Shown: one piece after another, positions 34,180-43,420 of the stretch
How the letters are laid out: each line of letters starts with the position of its first letter
Position numbering within the stretch: position 1 is the first letter of the stretch
Source of the DNA: Phocaeicola_A sp045647865
Lineage (GTDB): Bacteria; Bacteroidota; Bacteroidia; Bacteroidales; Bacteroidaceae
Assembly (NCBI GenBank): GCA_045647865.1
Contig: JAZRMW010000027.1
Location: forward strand, 1 to 64,000
Direction: 5' to 3'
Length of the DNA: 64,000 nt
Program-made: the position numbers and the translations under genes
Notes under the pieces: generated by a model
Told to the model about the DNA's origin: nothing
Seen by the model: only the letters and a program-made list of their open reading frames with translations
The model's database searches: none

Positions 34180-36390
34180 TTATTTCTCTTGCAAATGTTC
34201 CTTGAAGTGGTTGGTCAGCCTGGTAAACAGGTGGAAGCGTGTGTTTCCGCCGAAGATGCTGTGGTTGCGATTGGTGTAAACTTGCATGTCGAATTGTTTG
34301 TTGGCTTGTACTAAAGCTTCTGCATATTCTGCCATGTTGCGGAAGTGTACATTGTCATCGGCCATACCGTGTATGAGCAATAATTCACCATGAAGATTCT
34401 GGGCACGTCCCATGGCAGAACCTGCTTCGTAACCGCTGCCATTTTCTTTGGGTGTGCGCATGTAACGTTCGGTATAAACGGTATCATAGTATTTCCAACT
34501 CGTAGGAGCCGCTACTGCAACGCCCGCTTTGAATACAGGACGGCCTTCGCTCATGGACATCAATGTGTTGAATCCTCCGTAGCTCCATCCCCAAAGACCG
34601 ATATTCGCTTGGTCCACATAAGGCAGTTTGCCCAAGTATATGGCGGTCTCTACCTGGTCTTTGGATTCTTTGACACCTAAGTTCAGATATGTACATTTTT
34701 CGAAAGCTGCTCCGCGTCCACCTGTTCCGCGTCCATCTACGCACACGGTGATGAAGCCTTGGCCTGCCCAGTAGGATTCCAACAATCCGCCATCGCGGTA
34801 GAAACCGATGCTCCAACTGTCTGTCACCTCTTGTGAACCCGGACCGGAGTACTGGTACATGATGACGGGGTACCTCTTTGTGGCATCGAAATTAGCCGGT
34901 TTTACCATCCAACCGTTGAGTTCTACACCTTCCGATGTTTCGAATGTGAATAGTTCCTTGGTTCCGATAGTGCGTGTTGCCAATTGTTCTTTCAATTCTT
35001 TATTGTCAACAAGGGTCTTCAATGTCTTTCCGTTGTTGTCGCGAAGGGTTACGACAGGAGGTGTATTGATGTTGCTATATGTATTCATGAAGTGGGAGAG
35101 GGTTGTGCTGAAGATGGCACTGTTTGTACCGTCTTTCTCTGTCAGACAACTTTTCTTTCCTTTGCTGTCAATCTTATAGACCGCTGAACGGGTGGGATTC
35201 CCTTCATTGCTTTCGTAATAGAATGTATTGGACTTGGCATCCCATCCGATGAATTTGGTCACTTCGTATTCTCCACTAGTCACTTGGCGTATAAGGTTTC
35301 CTCCTAAGGTGTACCAATAGAGATGGTTGTATCCGTCGCGTTCACTCAGCAGGGCAATGTTTTCGGGATAAAACCTGATTTGGTTGTAGGCAACAGTCTT
35401 GATATATTGCGGGGCCTCATCACGGATGATGAGTTTGCAGACGGTGGAACGCGGGTTGGCCATATAGATGTCAAAGCGGTCTTGATGGCGGTTCAGGGTC
35501 ATGATAGCCAAAGCGTTGGCATCGGCTGTGAATTTGATGCGTGGGATATAGCCGTCTTTGTCCAATGGAACAGGGACTTGACGTGTCACACGGGTCTTGA
35601 TGTCGAATGTGTGTACTGTAGGTGTGGAATTCTGGACACCAGATACAGGATATTTGTAGGTGTATGCTCCAGGATACTCGTCGTAGTCGCTTTCTTCTGG
35701 CATCAGTCCTTTGAATAGAGGGAAACTGAATTGGGGAACCTCTTTTTCATCGAAACGAATGTAAGCCAGCATTTTACTGTCGGCACTGAAATCGAAGGCT
35801 CGGTTGTACTCAAACTCCTCCTCGTTCACCCAATCGGGTATGCCGTTCAGCACTTCGTTGAATTTACCGTCGGTAGTTACTTGCGATTCGCTGTTCTCAA
35901 AGAGTAGTTTCACCAGGTGCAGGTTGTTGTCTCTTACGAAGGCTACCAGATTCCCGTCAGGTGAAAAGAGGGGCACTTGCTGTGGACCACCGTCGCTCAA
36001 AGGGACCAGTGTGTTGTTTTTTACAGTGTAGATGTAGTATTCTGCTGTAAATGAACGGCGATAGATAGGTTTTGTGTTGGTTTGAATCAGTATTTTATCT
36101 TCTTTGGGGGACATGATGTAGCCTTCTACACGCTTCAGGTTGTAATTGCGTGCAGTCTCTACGTCAAAAATGACGCCAGCTTCTTGTCCGGTCTTGAATG
36201 AATACTTTACGATGCGTTTTCCGTCAGGACTAATCTGTGCATAGTGTATGCCATCTGCCAATGGGTTGACTCCATTGATACGTTTGGCACGGAATGTACT
36301 GTTGGTCACTTCTTGTAGAGTGGGGGCGGGTTGAGCTATGCCCACAATCATCGTCAGGCTGAGAACGATGGATAGTAAGATTCTTGTCAT
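34180..36390 (-). CDS. Prolyl dipeptidyl peptidase IV (S9 family)
   Basis: A 736-residue periplasmic serine peptidase with a signal peptide (MTRILLSIVLSLTMIVGIAQ). Residues about 40-480 form the eight-bladed propeller, with the Glu pair of the dipeptide-binding site in WVNEEEFEYN. The hydrolase domain carries the nucleophile Ser603 in GWSYGGF, Asp in HGMADDNVHF and His in NRNHSIFGG. It removes X-Pro dipeptides. The start is Met12 of the longest open frame because this gives a proper signal peptide just below the promoter. Confidence 0.95.
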   Translation of the reverse strand: MTRILLSIVLSLTMIVGIAQPAPTLQEVTNSTFRAKRINGVNPLADGIHYAQISPDGKRIVKYSFKTGQEAGVIFDVETARNYNLKRVEGYIMSPKEDKILIQTNTKPIYRRSFTAEYYIYTVKNNTLVPLSDGGPQQVPLFSPDGNLVAFVRDNNLHLVKLLFENSESQVTTDGKFNEVLNGIPDWVNEEEFEYNRAFDFSADSKMLAYIRFDEKEVPQFSFPLFKGLMPEESDYDEYPGAYTYKYPVSGVQNSTPTVHTFDIKTRVTRQVPVPLDKDGYIPRIKFTADANALAIMTLNRHQDRFDIYMANPRSTVCKLIIRDEAPQYIKTVAYNQIRFYPENIALLSERDGYNHLYWYTLGGNLIRQVTSGEYEVTKFIGWDAKSNTFYYESNEGNPTRSAVYKIDSKGKKSCLTEKDGTNSAIFSTTLSHFMNTYSNINTPPVVTLRDNNGKTLKTLVDNKELKEQLATRTIGTKELFTFETSEGVELNGWMVKPANFDATKRYPVIMYQYSGPGSQEVTDSWSIGFYRDGGLLESYWAGQGFITVCVDGRGTGGRGAAFEKCTYLNLGVKESKDQVETAIYLGKLPYVDQANIGLWGWSYGGFNTLMSMSEGRPVFKAGVAVAAPTSWKYYDTVYTERYMRTPKENGSGYEAGSAMGRAQNLHGELLLIHGMADDNVHFRNMAEYAEALVQANKQFDMQVYTNRNHSIFGGNTRFHLFTRLTNHFKEHLQEK

Positions 36391-36432
36391 AGTATATACC
36401 TTAATTTTTATGATTGTCTGCATTTACGTGGG

Positions 36433-36440
36433 CAAAGGTA
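36433..36440 (-). promoter_or_regulatory. Promoter -7 box for the DPP-IV gene
   Basis: Minus strand TACCTTTG followed by CCC, with TTG at 36461-36463 (minus) at 20-bp spacing. The 313-bp gap 36391-36703 holds this, the divergent promoter at 36650 and nothing else recognisable. Confidence 0.6.
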
Positions 36441-36649
36441 AGGCTTTAAATCCATTTTTACAACATTGTGGACCATTCTTTCTTCGTTCTTTTCATACGT
36501 ATCAGTTTGGGTGCACTCTCTTTAAAGGATTCATTTTAGGAAGTGTGATGTGTAATTGGAATTTGTATGGAGCAGTTCCTTTCTCTTTTTTTCTGTGTAA
36601 TGTAGCAAAATATCTGTCCCATTCTTACGGGAATTTCCCGTTTTTTATC

Positions 36650-36657
36650 TATATTTG
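36650..36657 (+). promoter_or_regulatory. Promoter -7 box for the PurF-like gene
   Basis: TATATTTG followed by CGGC, 47 bp upstream of the ATG at 36704; no clear -33 box. Confidence 0.5.
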
Positions 36658-36703
36658 CGGCTGTTTTCAAACTTATATCAGAATCTTAGAACGTTAAGAC
36701 ACA

Positions 36704-38110
36704 ATGGGAGGTTTTTTTGGAACAGTCTCCACACGCAGTTGCGTAACGGATTTGTACTACGGTACAGATTACAATTCACATATGGGAACCAAACGTGGAG
36801 GTATGGCCACGTATAGTGAAGAAAAAGGTTTTATCCGCTCTATCCATAATCTTGAAAGTGCTTATTTCCGCTCAAAGTTCGAACCCAATCTTGGTAAATT
36901 CTCTGGTAATGCCGGTATCGGTGTCATTAGTGATACTGACCCCCAACCCATTATTATAAACTCTCATTTAGGAAAGTTTGCTATCGTTACGGTAGCCAAG
37001 ATTCAAAATCTGGATGAATTGGAGAAAGGGTTGTTGGCTGAAGGAGTGCATTTCAGTGAACTCAGTTCGGGCAAGACAAACCCTACGGAGTTGATTGCTT
37101 TGCTGATTGTACGTGGCAAGAGTTTTGTGGAGGGAATAGAGAATGTATATAATAAGGTAAAAGGTTCGTGTTCGATGCTTATCCTGACAGAAGACGGTAT
37201 TATCGCTGCCCGCGACAAGTGGGGACGAACTCCTATCGTTATCGGAAAGAAGGATGGTGCGTATGCGGCTACTTCGGAATCAACAGCTTTCCCGAATCTT
37301 GATTTTGCAATTGACAGATATATTGGGCCAGGTGAGATTGTACGTTTGCGTCCCGATGGAATCGAACAGTTGCGTAAACCTGAGGAGGGAATGCAGATTT
37401 GTTCATTCTTGTGGGTTTATTACGGTTTTCCCGTATCATGCTATGAAGGACGTAATGTGGAGGAAGTTCGTTTCGCTTGTGGATATGAGATGGGAACTAA
37501 AGATAAGGCAGAGGTGGACTGTATCTGCGGTATTCCCGATTCAGGAGTGGGAATGGCTTTGGGGTATTCCGAAGGAAAGGGTGTTCCCTATCATCGTGCA
37601 GTGTCGAAATATACACCTACATGGCCGCGAAGCTTTACTCCCAGTAATCAGGAACTCCGTAGCTTGGTGGCTAAGATGAAACTTATTCCCAATCGTGCGA
37701 TGATGACAGGCAAACGTCTGCTTTTCTGTGACGATTCTATTGTACGCGGTACTCAGTTGAAGGATAATGTAAAGATGCTTTTCGACTACGGGGCCAAGGA
37801 GGTACATATGCGTATTGCTTGTCCGCCGCTTATCTATGGTTGCCCCTTCTTGGGATTCAGTAGCAGCAAGAGCGATTTGGAATTGATGTCCCGTCGCATC
37901 ATCAAGGACTTGGAAGGTGATGAGAACAAGAACTTGGAGAAATATGCAGATCCAGACAGTGCTGAATATCGTCGTATGGTGCAGCGTATTGCAGATATGT
38001 TCGGCCTCACATCTTTGGAATTCAATCGGGTAGATACATTGGTCAAGGCCATTGGTCTTCCCAAGTGTAAGATTTGTACTCACTGCTTCGATGGAAGTAG
38101 CCATTTTTAA
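36704..38110 (+). CDS. Amidophosphoribosyltransferase (PurF) paralogue lacking the glutaminase nucleophile
   Basis: A 468-residue protein with the two PurF domains: an Ntn-hydrolase-like N-terminal half (SAYFRSKFEPNLGKFSGNAGIGVISDT, KWGRTPIVIGKKDG) and a phosphoribosyltransferase half with the PRPP motif LLFCDDSIVRGTQLKDN. PurF normally starts Met-Cys-Gly and uses Cys2 after Met removal to hydrolyse glutamine. Here the start is MGGFFGTVSTRSCVTD: codon 2 is GGA, and the nearest cysteine is at 13. Glutamine-dependent activity is therefore doubtful; ammonia-dependent or regulatory roles are possible. The CKICTHCFDGSSHF terminus has closely spaced cysteines. The next gene, pepT, begins 52 bp downstream. 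Confidence 0.88.
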   Translation: MGGFFGTVSTRSCVTDLYYGTDYNSHMGTKRGGMATYSEEKGFIRSIHNLESAYFRSKFEPNLGKFSGNAGIGVISDTDPQPIIINSHLGKFAIVTVAKIQNLDELEKGLLAEGVHFSELSSGKTNPTELIALLIVRGKSFVEGIENVYNKVKGSCSMLILTEDGIIAARDKWGRTPIVIGKKDGAYAATSESTAFPNLDFAIDRYIGPGEIVRLRPDGIEQLRKPEEGMQICSFLWVYYGFPVSCYEGRNVEEVRFACGYEMGTKDKAEVDCICGIPDSGVGMALGYSEGKGVPYHRAVSKYTPTWPRSFTPSNQELRSLVAKMKLIPNRAMMTGKRLLFCDDSIVRGTQLKDNVKMLFDYGAKEVHMRIACPPLIYGCPFLGFSSSKSDLELMSRRIIKDLEGDENKNLEKYADPDSAEYRRMVQRIADMFGLTSLEFNRVDTLVKAIGLPKCKICTHCFDGSSHF

Positions 38111-38162
38111 ATAGATAAAGAAGTTAGGGTAGTTAAACTTTCAACTTTAAGCTTAAATTCTT

Positions 38163-39386
38163 ATGACCCTTGTAGAAAGATTCCTTAAATACGTCAGTTT
38201 TGATACTCAGTCAAGTGATGAGACTGGCGTAACACCCAGTACCGACAAGCAGATGACTTTTGCTTGTTATTTGAAGACAGAATTGGAAGAACTCGGTCTC
38301 GAAGAGATTGAATTGGATGAGCATGGATACCTTTATGCAACCTTGCCTGCCAATGTTGATAAACCAGTGCCCACTGTAGGCTTTATTGCTCATATGGATA
38401 CCAGCCCTGACTGTAGTGGTGCGAATGTCAATCCACGCATCGTGGAAAATTATGACGGAACGGACATTGTACTTTGTGCCGAAGAAGGTATCATCCTTTC
38501 ACCCTCTCAGTTTCCTGAGTTGCTTGACCATAAAGGGGAAGATTTGATTGTTACGGACGGCAAAACTTTGCTTGGTGCAGATGATAAGGCAGGTATCGCG
38601 GAGATTGTAGCAGCCATAGCTTGGTTGAAGGAGCATCCCGAAGTGAAGCATGGACGTATCCGTATCGGTTTCAATCCGGATGAAGAAATTGGTATGGGGG
38701 CTCATAAGTTTGACGTGGAGAAGTTCGGTTGCGAGTTTGCCTACACTATGGATGGTAGCGAAGTGGGTGAATTGGAGTTCGAGAATTTTAATGCTGCTGG
38801 AGCGAAGTTTACTATCAAGGGCCGCAACGTACACCCCGGTTATGCCAAGGGTAAGATGGTTAACTCCATGTTGGTGGCAAGCTATCTGATGGGTCTATTG
38901 CCTGCAGATGAAACTCCAGCCACAACTGAAGGTTATGAAGGATTCTACCATCTTGTAGGCTTGCAGGGCGAAGTGGAGCAGACTACTCTCAGTTATATCA
39001 TCCGTGATCATGACCGTACTCGTTTTGAAGAGCGCAAGCTGTTCATGCAATCGCTCGTAGAGAAGGTGAATACCCACTATGGCGAAGTTTTGGTCAGTCT
39101 TGATATGAAGGACCAATACTACAACATGCGCGAGAAGATTGAACCGGTCATGTATGTCATTGACATTGCCAAACAGGCTATGGAGTCAGTTGGAATTGTT
39201 CCCAAAGTCAAGGCTATTCGTGGTGGTACCGATGGAGCACAACTTTCATTCAAGGGACTCCCTTGTCCCAATATCTTTGCCGGTGGTCTCAATTTTCATG
39301 GCCGCTATGAGTTCTGTCCCATCCAATCCATGGAGAAGGCCATGCAAGTGGTTGTAAAGATCGCAGAATTAGTGGCTCAGAGATAA
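38163..39386 (+). CDS. pepT: Peptidase T (tripeptide aminopeptidase)
   Basis: A 407-residue cytosolic M20 zinc peptidase that removes the N-terminal residue of tripeptides. Metal-site motifs are GFIAHMDTSPD (His and nearby Asp), LLGADDKAGIAEI (bridging Asp), FNPDEEIGMGA (catalytic and ligand Glu), TMDGSEVG and the C-terminal His in GGLNFHGRYEF. Length and motif order are standard. A terminator follows. Confidence 0.97.
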   Translation: MTLVERFLKYVSFDTQSSDETGVTPSTDKQMTFACYLKTELEELGLEEIELDEHGYLYATLPANVDKPVPTVGFIAHMDTSPDCSGANVNPRIVENYDGTDIVLCAEEGIILSPSQFPELLDHKGEDLIVTDGKTLLGADDKAGIAEIVAAIAWLKEHPEVKHGRIRIGFNPDEEIGMGAHKFDVEKFGCEFAYTMDGSEVGELEFENFNAAGAKFTIKGRNVHPGYAKGKMVNSMLVASYLMGLLPADETPATTEGYEGFYHLVGLQGEVEQTTLSYIIRDHDRTRFEERKLFMQSLVEKVNTHYGEVLVSLDMKDQYYNMREKIEPVMYVIDIAKQAMESVGIVPKVKAIRGGTDGAQLSFKGLPCPNIFAGGLNFHGRYEFCPIQSMEKAMQVVVKIAELVAQR

Positions 39387-39413
39387 CTCGCAGAGTAAAA
39401 CGTGAGAAATATA

Positions 39414-39453
39414 CAATCCCCGCAATCTTCAGAGTGAGAGGTTGCGGGGATTG
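39414..39453 (+). terminator. Terminator after pepT
   Basis: CAATCCCCGCAA (39414-39425) and TTGCGGGGATTG (39442-39453) pair perfectly; a weak T-containing tail (CTTATATT) follows. Confidence 0.75.
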
Positions 39454-39460
39454 CTTATAT

Positions 39461-39658
39461 TAACGTGAGTTCGATATAAGAAACGGAGTAACTACAACTC
39501 CTCCCCTAAGTTTGGGGAGGTGTCGCTTAGCGACGGAGGAGTGTGTGAATATGCAGACTTTATAGACACACGCCCTCCTCCTGCGGGGACTCCCTCTAAC
39601 TTAGAGGGAGAACTTTAGTTACTTTTGTACCAAAGTTTCTTATATCGAACTCACGTTA
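39461..39658. mobile_element. MITE-like element 1 with 23-bp perfect terminal inverted repeats
   Basis: The left end, 39461-39483, contains GTGAGTTCGATATAAG and is perfectly complementary over 23 bp to 39636-39658. The 198-bp element encodes nothing. Its interior carries a second palindromic repeat family (CTCCCCTAAGTTTGGGGAGG with CGCTTAGCG beside it), so one repeat appears nested in another. The same ends occur at 45779-45917 around a different interior. The gap 39387-39760 holds the pepT terminator and this element. Confidence 0.75.
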
Positions 39659-39760
39659 TATTATTCGTATCTGAAAATATAGGGGCTGATAATAAAACAC
39701 GGATTCCATGGATGCTGTAAATCCATGAAATCCGTGTTTCGAAGATAGGTAAGACTACTA

Positions 39761-40189
39761 TTATTCTGCAGTCTCTTCTGTTGCTTCTTCTTCTGCCTCC
39801 TCGAAATCAGCCATTCCGTTGTTTACGAGAATGTTGTACCAAGAGATGAGTTTCTTGATGTCGTTGTTATATACGCGGTCGCGGTCGTAGTTGGGGAGTA
39901 CGGCTGCCATGTATTCGTGCAATTCGTTGGCACTGGCTTTTTTGGGGTCAATGGCGGTTGGTTTTCCTTCTTCTTTGGCCTTTACGTTGGCGAAGACTTG
40001 ACGGAGGGGGACTTCCTCATCGTCGGTGTACATGGCGATGTCGCCAAGGGAGATGACCTTATCGGCACCGTGTACAGGTTGGCGCTTCTTGGTGGCATCG
40101 ATAGTCTCTACAATCAACATATTCTTTCCGCGTGAGATTAACTTATATAATCCGGGTTTTCCTGAAATGGATAAAATGGTTCTTAACAT
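39761..40189 (-). CDS. DUF5606 domain protein
   Basis: A 142-residue small acidic cytosolic protein starting LRTILSISGKPGLYKLISRG, with KASANELHEYMAAVLPNYDRDRVYNNDIKKLI in the middle and a Glu-rich tail (EEAEEEATEETAE). This is the DUF5606 pattern, conserved in Bacteroidota next to coaE; no reaction is known. It lies 60 bp downstream of coaE and also has its own promoter box inside the end of coaE. Confidence 0.9.
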   Translation of the reverse strand: MLRTILSISGKPGLYKLISRGKNMLIVETIDATKKRQPVHGADKVISLGDIAMYTDDEEVPLRQVFANVKAKEEGKPTAIDPKKASANELHEYMAAVLPNYDRDRVYNNDIKKLISWYNILVNNGMADFEEAEEEATEETAE

Positions 40190-40236
40190 AGTGTTCTTTG
40201 TTATATTGTTAGTTGTTTAATTATTGAAATCGGTCG

Positions 40237-40244
40237 CAAAAGTA
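40237..40244 (-). promoter_or_regulatory. Promoter -7 box for the DUF5606 gene
   Basis: Minus strand TACTTTTG followed by CGACC; TTTG at 40265-40268 (minus), inside the end of coaE, gives a 20-bp spacer. Confidence 0.6.
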
Positions 40245-40248
40245 GTAC

Positions 40249-40848
40249 TCACTTGTGAGATGGACAAAATAAATTGGCTAAAATATCCAAAATCTGTGGA
40301 AGTATGGCGCGTTTTCCATTATTATATAGGGTATAGTCGGCCAGTTTGCACTTTTCTTCATCCGACATTTGATGTTTCATGCGTGCTTGGATGGATTCGG
40401 GTGTGGTATGGTCGCGTTGGCAGGCTCTTGCTATTCGTATCTCTTTAGGAGCATATACGACCATTATTTTGTCTGTCAACGGTGCAAATCCGCTTTCGTA
40501 GAGTATGGCAGATTCTATTGCTACCCAAGAAGTGTGTTGGCGTTGTGTCCATTGGATAAAATCTTCTTTGACGGCAGGGTGTATAATGGCGTTTATACGA
40601 TTGACATGTTCGGGACTTGCAAAGAGGTAAGTGGCCAATGCGGTTTTGTCCAGCGAACCATCGGGAAGATAAACATGGTTGCCTACGAGCTCACATAGAG
40701 CTTGACGGATACCGGGATGAGTGTTATTCAGTCGTTTGGCTTCATTGTCGCAGTTATAGATGGGTATTCCCATGATTTGCAGACAATGGGCGGCTACGGA
40801 TTTGCCGCTACCTATGCCACCAGTGATGCCCAATACGTTTCTTCTCAT
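40249..40848 (-). CDS. coaE: Dephospho-CoA kinase
   Basis: Last step of coenzyme A synthesis: phosphorylates the 3'-hydroxyl of dephospho-CoA. The P-loop is GITGGIGSGKSVAA at the N-terminus, with the YNCDNEAKRL acidic substrate motif and a lid region RIARACQRDHTTPESIQARM. Its 199-residue length is standard. It lies 6 bp after ybbR in the run nusB-yajC-ybbR-coaE. Confidence 0.96.
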   Translation of the reverse strand: MRRNVLGITGGIGSGKSVAAHCLQIMGIPIYNCDNEAKRLNNTHPGIRQALCELVGNHVYLPDGSLDKTALATYLFASPEHVNRINAIIHPAVKEDFIQWTQRQHTSWVAIESAILYESGFAPLTDKIMVVYAPKEIRIARACQRDHTTPESIQARMKHQMSDEEKCKLADYTLYNNGKRAILPQILDILANLFCPSHK

Positions 40849-40854
40849 ATCTGT

Positions 40855-41868
40855 TTACTGATTGTTGGTCTGTTCAATGAGGTATTCGGCGCTTGTGGAC
40901 GAAAGACGTATATGGCTGACATTGGTGGGGGCGGTGGTCACTTGCAGGTCACACCGGTCGCTTGAGGGGTTCTTCAGTAAGTCTTCGTAAGATACGGATA
41001 CAGAGAAATCTTCGGCTGTAATCTCTTTGAACCAATGCATCCCCACTTGAAAAGTGATATCAACTTTGGAGGGGAAGGTTTTTAGTTGTCGATTGGCCGG
41101 AAAACCGATGCCGATAATGGGGACAGTTACGGTTTTTTCGGTCAATATGTCGGCAATGAATTGGGCATTAATCTGGTCGGGTACCAACTTTACCCCCTTT
41201 GTTGTAGCCAATGGAATGGTGTGGGTGACTGTATCCGCAATATCAGTAAGGTCTGTAATTTGCGTATAGACGGTATGCATATTCTCCAATATGGCAGGTG
41301 GCGCATATACCATGACCGAATCGGGGGAGATGGTTTGGTCGGCAATGTAATATTGGCGTTTGGCCGAAAAATTTCCTTGCAATTTGACGGGTAGTTTCTT
41401 GCCACGTCCTTGTGTATAGATTATTTCCAGTGTGTCGGGAGCGATGTCTATAAGTTTTGTGGAGACAGTGAGTTGGCTAAGAATGGTTTTCTCCAAATCG
41501 GTAGAGGGGATGCGTATGTGGTCACCTTTTTGCTTGTATTGGTTGAAATCCAATGTCAGAGGCATGAATCCTTGTCCCAACATGTAGTTGACGAGGACAG
41601 TGCCTTTATCTTCTACTCTCAGATCCAATACCGAGGGAATGTCGTTGGTGAATACAACATTTTCCGGTACATTTTTTATGCGTAGGGGGAGGGTGATTTC
41701 TGTTTCATAAGTCTCGTCCAACGTTTGGAGCATCCAGAATGCTGAGGCGATAAATACGAAGAATAGAAAAAATAGGAACTCTCTGCATTGAGGGCTTTGC
41801 AGAAAGTTCCTGATCTTTTTTACAAGATGTTGATAGATGCGTAAAGCCTCTTCTTTGGTAAGCTTCAT
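40855..41868 (-). CDS. YbbR-domain (CdaR-like) membrane protein
   Basis: A 337-residue protein with one N-terminal membrane helix (FLFFLFFVFIASAFWML, about residues 33-50) and an extracytoplasmic beta-rich region. YbbR-type repeats are suggested by LRIKNVPENVVFTNDIPSVL and the PDSVMVYAPPAILENM segments. In Firmicutes CdaR regulates the diadenylate cyclase; in Bacteroidota the gene is fixed between yajC and coaE and the role is not settled. Starts 21 bp downstream of yajC. Confidence 0.88.
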   Translation of the reverse strand: MKLTKEEALRIYQHLVKKIRNFLQSPQCREFLFFLFFVFIASAFWMLQTLDETYETEITLPLRIKNVPENVVFTNDIPSVLDLRVEDKGTVLVNYMLGQGFMPLTLDFNQYKQKGDHIRIPSTDLEKTILSQLTVSTKLIDIAPDTLEIIYTQGRGKKLPVKLQGNFSAKRQYYIADQTISPDSVMVYAPPAILENMHTVYTQITDLTDIADTVTHTIPLATTKGVKLVPDQINAQFIADILTEKTVTVPIIGIGFPANRQLKTFPSKVDITFQVGMHWFKEITAEDFSVSVSYEDLLKNPSSDRCDLQVTTAPTNVSHIRLSSTSAEYLIEQTNNQ

Positions 41869-41889
41869 CTTGTATGTATTCTTTGAGGG

Positions 41890-42195
41890 TTAGTTTGCTG
41901 TACCCTGTTGGGCATTGGCATAGATTGAGTTGCGGTCCATCTTGATTTTAACACCGGAAGCAATCTCCAATGTTACGGTTGTAACGTCCAATTCCTTGAT
42001 TTTACCATAGATGCCGCCTGCTGTCACCACTTCTTGTCCGATAGTGAGGTTGTTGCGGAAGTTCATAATCTCTTTTTGTTTCTTCTGTTGCGGACGAATC
42101 ATAAAGAAGTACATAATGGCAAAAATGGCCACCATCATAATAATCATGGAGAAGTTGCCTCCTCCGGCTTGTAACATAACTGTCAATACATTCAT
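41890..42195 (-). CDS. yajC: Sec translocon accessory subunit YajC
   Basis: A 101-residue single-pass membrane protein. After a short periplasmic N-terminus comes the helix SMIIMMVAIFAIMYFFMI, followed at once by RPQQKKQKE and the conserved NNLTIGQEVVTAGGIYGKI core. It belongs to the SecDF-YajC complex that helps protein export. Lies between nusB and ybbR. Confidence 0.96.
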   Translation of the reverse strand: MNVLTVMLQAGGGNFSMIIMMVAIFAIMYFFMIRPQQKKQKEIMNFRNNLTIGQEVVTAGGIYGKIKELDVTTVTLEIASGVKIKMDRNSIYANAQQGTAN

Positions 42196-42255
42196 TGCTT
42201 TATTATTTATTTTAGGTTAGGAAAAACTTTTTTCTCTGTTAGGGAAAAACGGGTA

Positions 42256-43182
42256 TCAGTTCTTCATTAATTTTCCGTCTTTCTTCAATTGGTTGATGAC
42301 TGCATCCAATATACCGTTGATGAATGCGTAGCTCTTTGGAGTACTGTAGAGTTTGGCAATCTCCAGATATTCGTTGATGGTGACGCTGATGGGAATATTG
42401 GGGAATGAGGTGATTTCGGCCAATGCAATCTGTAAGATGATTGAATCCATGAATGTCAGTCGCTTCAAATCCCAATTGCGTGCATTTTCGCTAATCAGAT
42501 GCAAGTAATAATCGGAATTCAGGATGGCGCGACGGAACAGACGCCGTGCATAGTCCTTGTCCTCTTCATCCTTGAATTCAGGGAGCAGTTCTTGCTTGGC
42601 GCCATTCTTCTCGTCAAACCGCTTGATGGTTTTCAATACGAATGTATCCACTATTTCCTTGTCATCATTCCAATAAAGGCTTTGTTCTTCCAGCAAAGCA
42701 TCCAGTTCATCATTGTAGAATACCAAATTCTTGTATAATTTGCGCCACAATTCGCGGTCTTCGGCATAGCTGCTGGTTTCTGCAGCCATATATTCCTTAT
42801 AGATGTCACTTTCTGTAATGCGGTTATAGAACGCTTTTATGAATTCTTCTTCATTGTCCCATGTCTTTTTTTGGTTTTCAACAAAGTTGTTGAGTTGTTT
42901 GTTCACTTCCAACTGGGCAGCAAAACGGTTTTCTGCAAATTTCATGTTAGGCAACAGTTCCTCTTTGGTCGGACGGAGTTTGTTTTTGCCCATTTCTATA
43001 CGTTTGTTGGCATATTGGGTGGTTGCTACGATAAGCAGCAGCAGATAGTTATAGAGATCGTATGCTTTTGAAAGGCTGAAGAATAATTCTTTTTCTGCAG
43101 TATCCAGATTCTTTCCGCCGTTTTGATAATAGGCATAGATTATTTGTACGATTTTTAAACGAATGAGAACTCTATTAATCAT
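42256..43182 (-). CDS. nusB: Transcription antitermination protein NusB (long Bacteroidota form)
   Basis: A 308-residue protein starting MINRVLIRLKIVQIIYAYYQN. The C-terminal third is the usual all-helical NusB domain (DYYLHLISENARNWDLKRL, MDSIILQIALAEITSFPNIP, INEYLEIAKLYSTPKSYAFINGILDAV); the long N-terminal part is characteristic of this phylum. NusB binds boxA with S10 and prevents premature termination in rRNA operons. I exclude 14 upstream codons because they cross the promoter. Confidence 0.93.
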   Translation of the reverse strand: MINRVLIRLKIVQIIYAYYQNGGKNLDTAEKELFFSLSKAYDLYNYLLLLIVATTQYANKRIEMGKNKLRPTKEELLPNMKFAENRFAAQLEVNKQLNNFVENQKKTWDNEEEFIKAFYNRITESDIYKEYMAAETSSYAEDRELWRKLYKNLVFYNDELDALLEEQSLYWNDDKEIVDTFVLKTIKRFDEKNGAKQELLPEFKDEEDKDYARRLFRRAILNSDYYLHLISENARNWDLKRLTFMDSIILQIALAEITSFPNIPISVTINEYLEIAKLYSTPKSYAFINGILDAVINQLKKDGKLMKN

Positions 43183-43221
43183 ATTTATCCTAAATTTAAA
43201 ATCTTCTTCGAATTTGAATTG

Positions 43222-43229
43222 CAAAAGTA
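43222..43229 (-). promoter_or_regulatory. Promoter -7 box for the nusB-yajC-ybbR-coaE operon
   Basis: Minus strand TACTTTTG followed by CAATTC, with TTTG at 43249-43252 (minus) and a 19-bp spacer. Confidence 0.7.
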
Positions 43230-43420
43230 GAAATTATTATTGATACGACAAACATATAATCCTTTTTTTTGAAGATAAAATATTGTATTTCATGAAAAGT
43301 CGGCTTGTAAATGCTTTTTTTTCTCCTTTTTCTTGTGTTATTCAAATAAAATAGGCAATTTTGAGGCCGATTCATATGAATCACGTATTATTAACTTAGA
43401 CTAAGAGGGGTTTTGAGATT

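Noticed and set aside
36704..38110. Sequencing error or wrong start to explain the missing Cys in the PurF paralogue
   Set aside because: The ATG sits at the usual distance from the promoter, the family-like GGFFG follows immediately, and no alternative start upstream yields a Cys at position 2.
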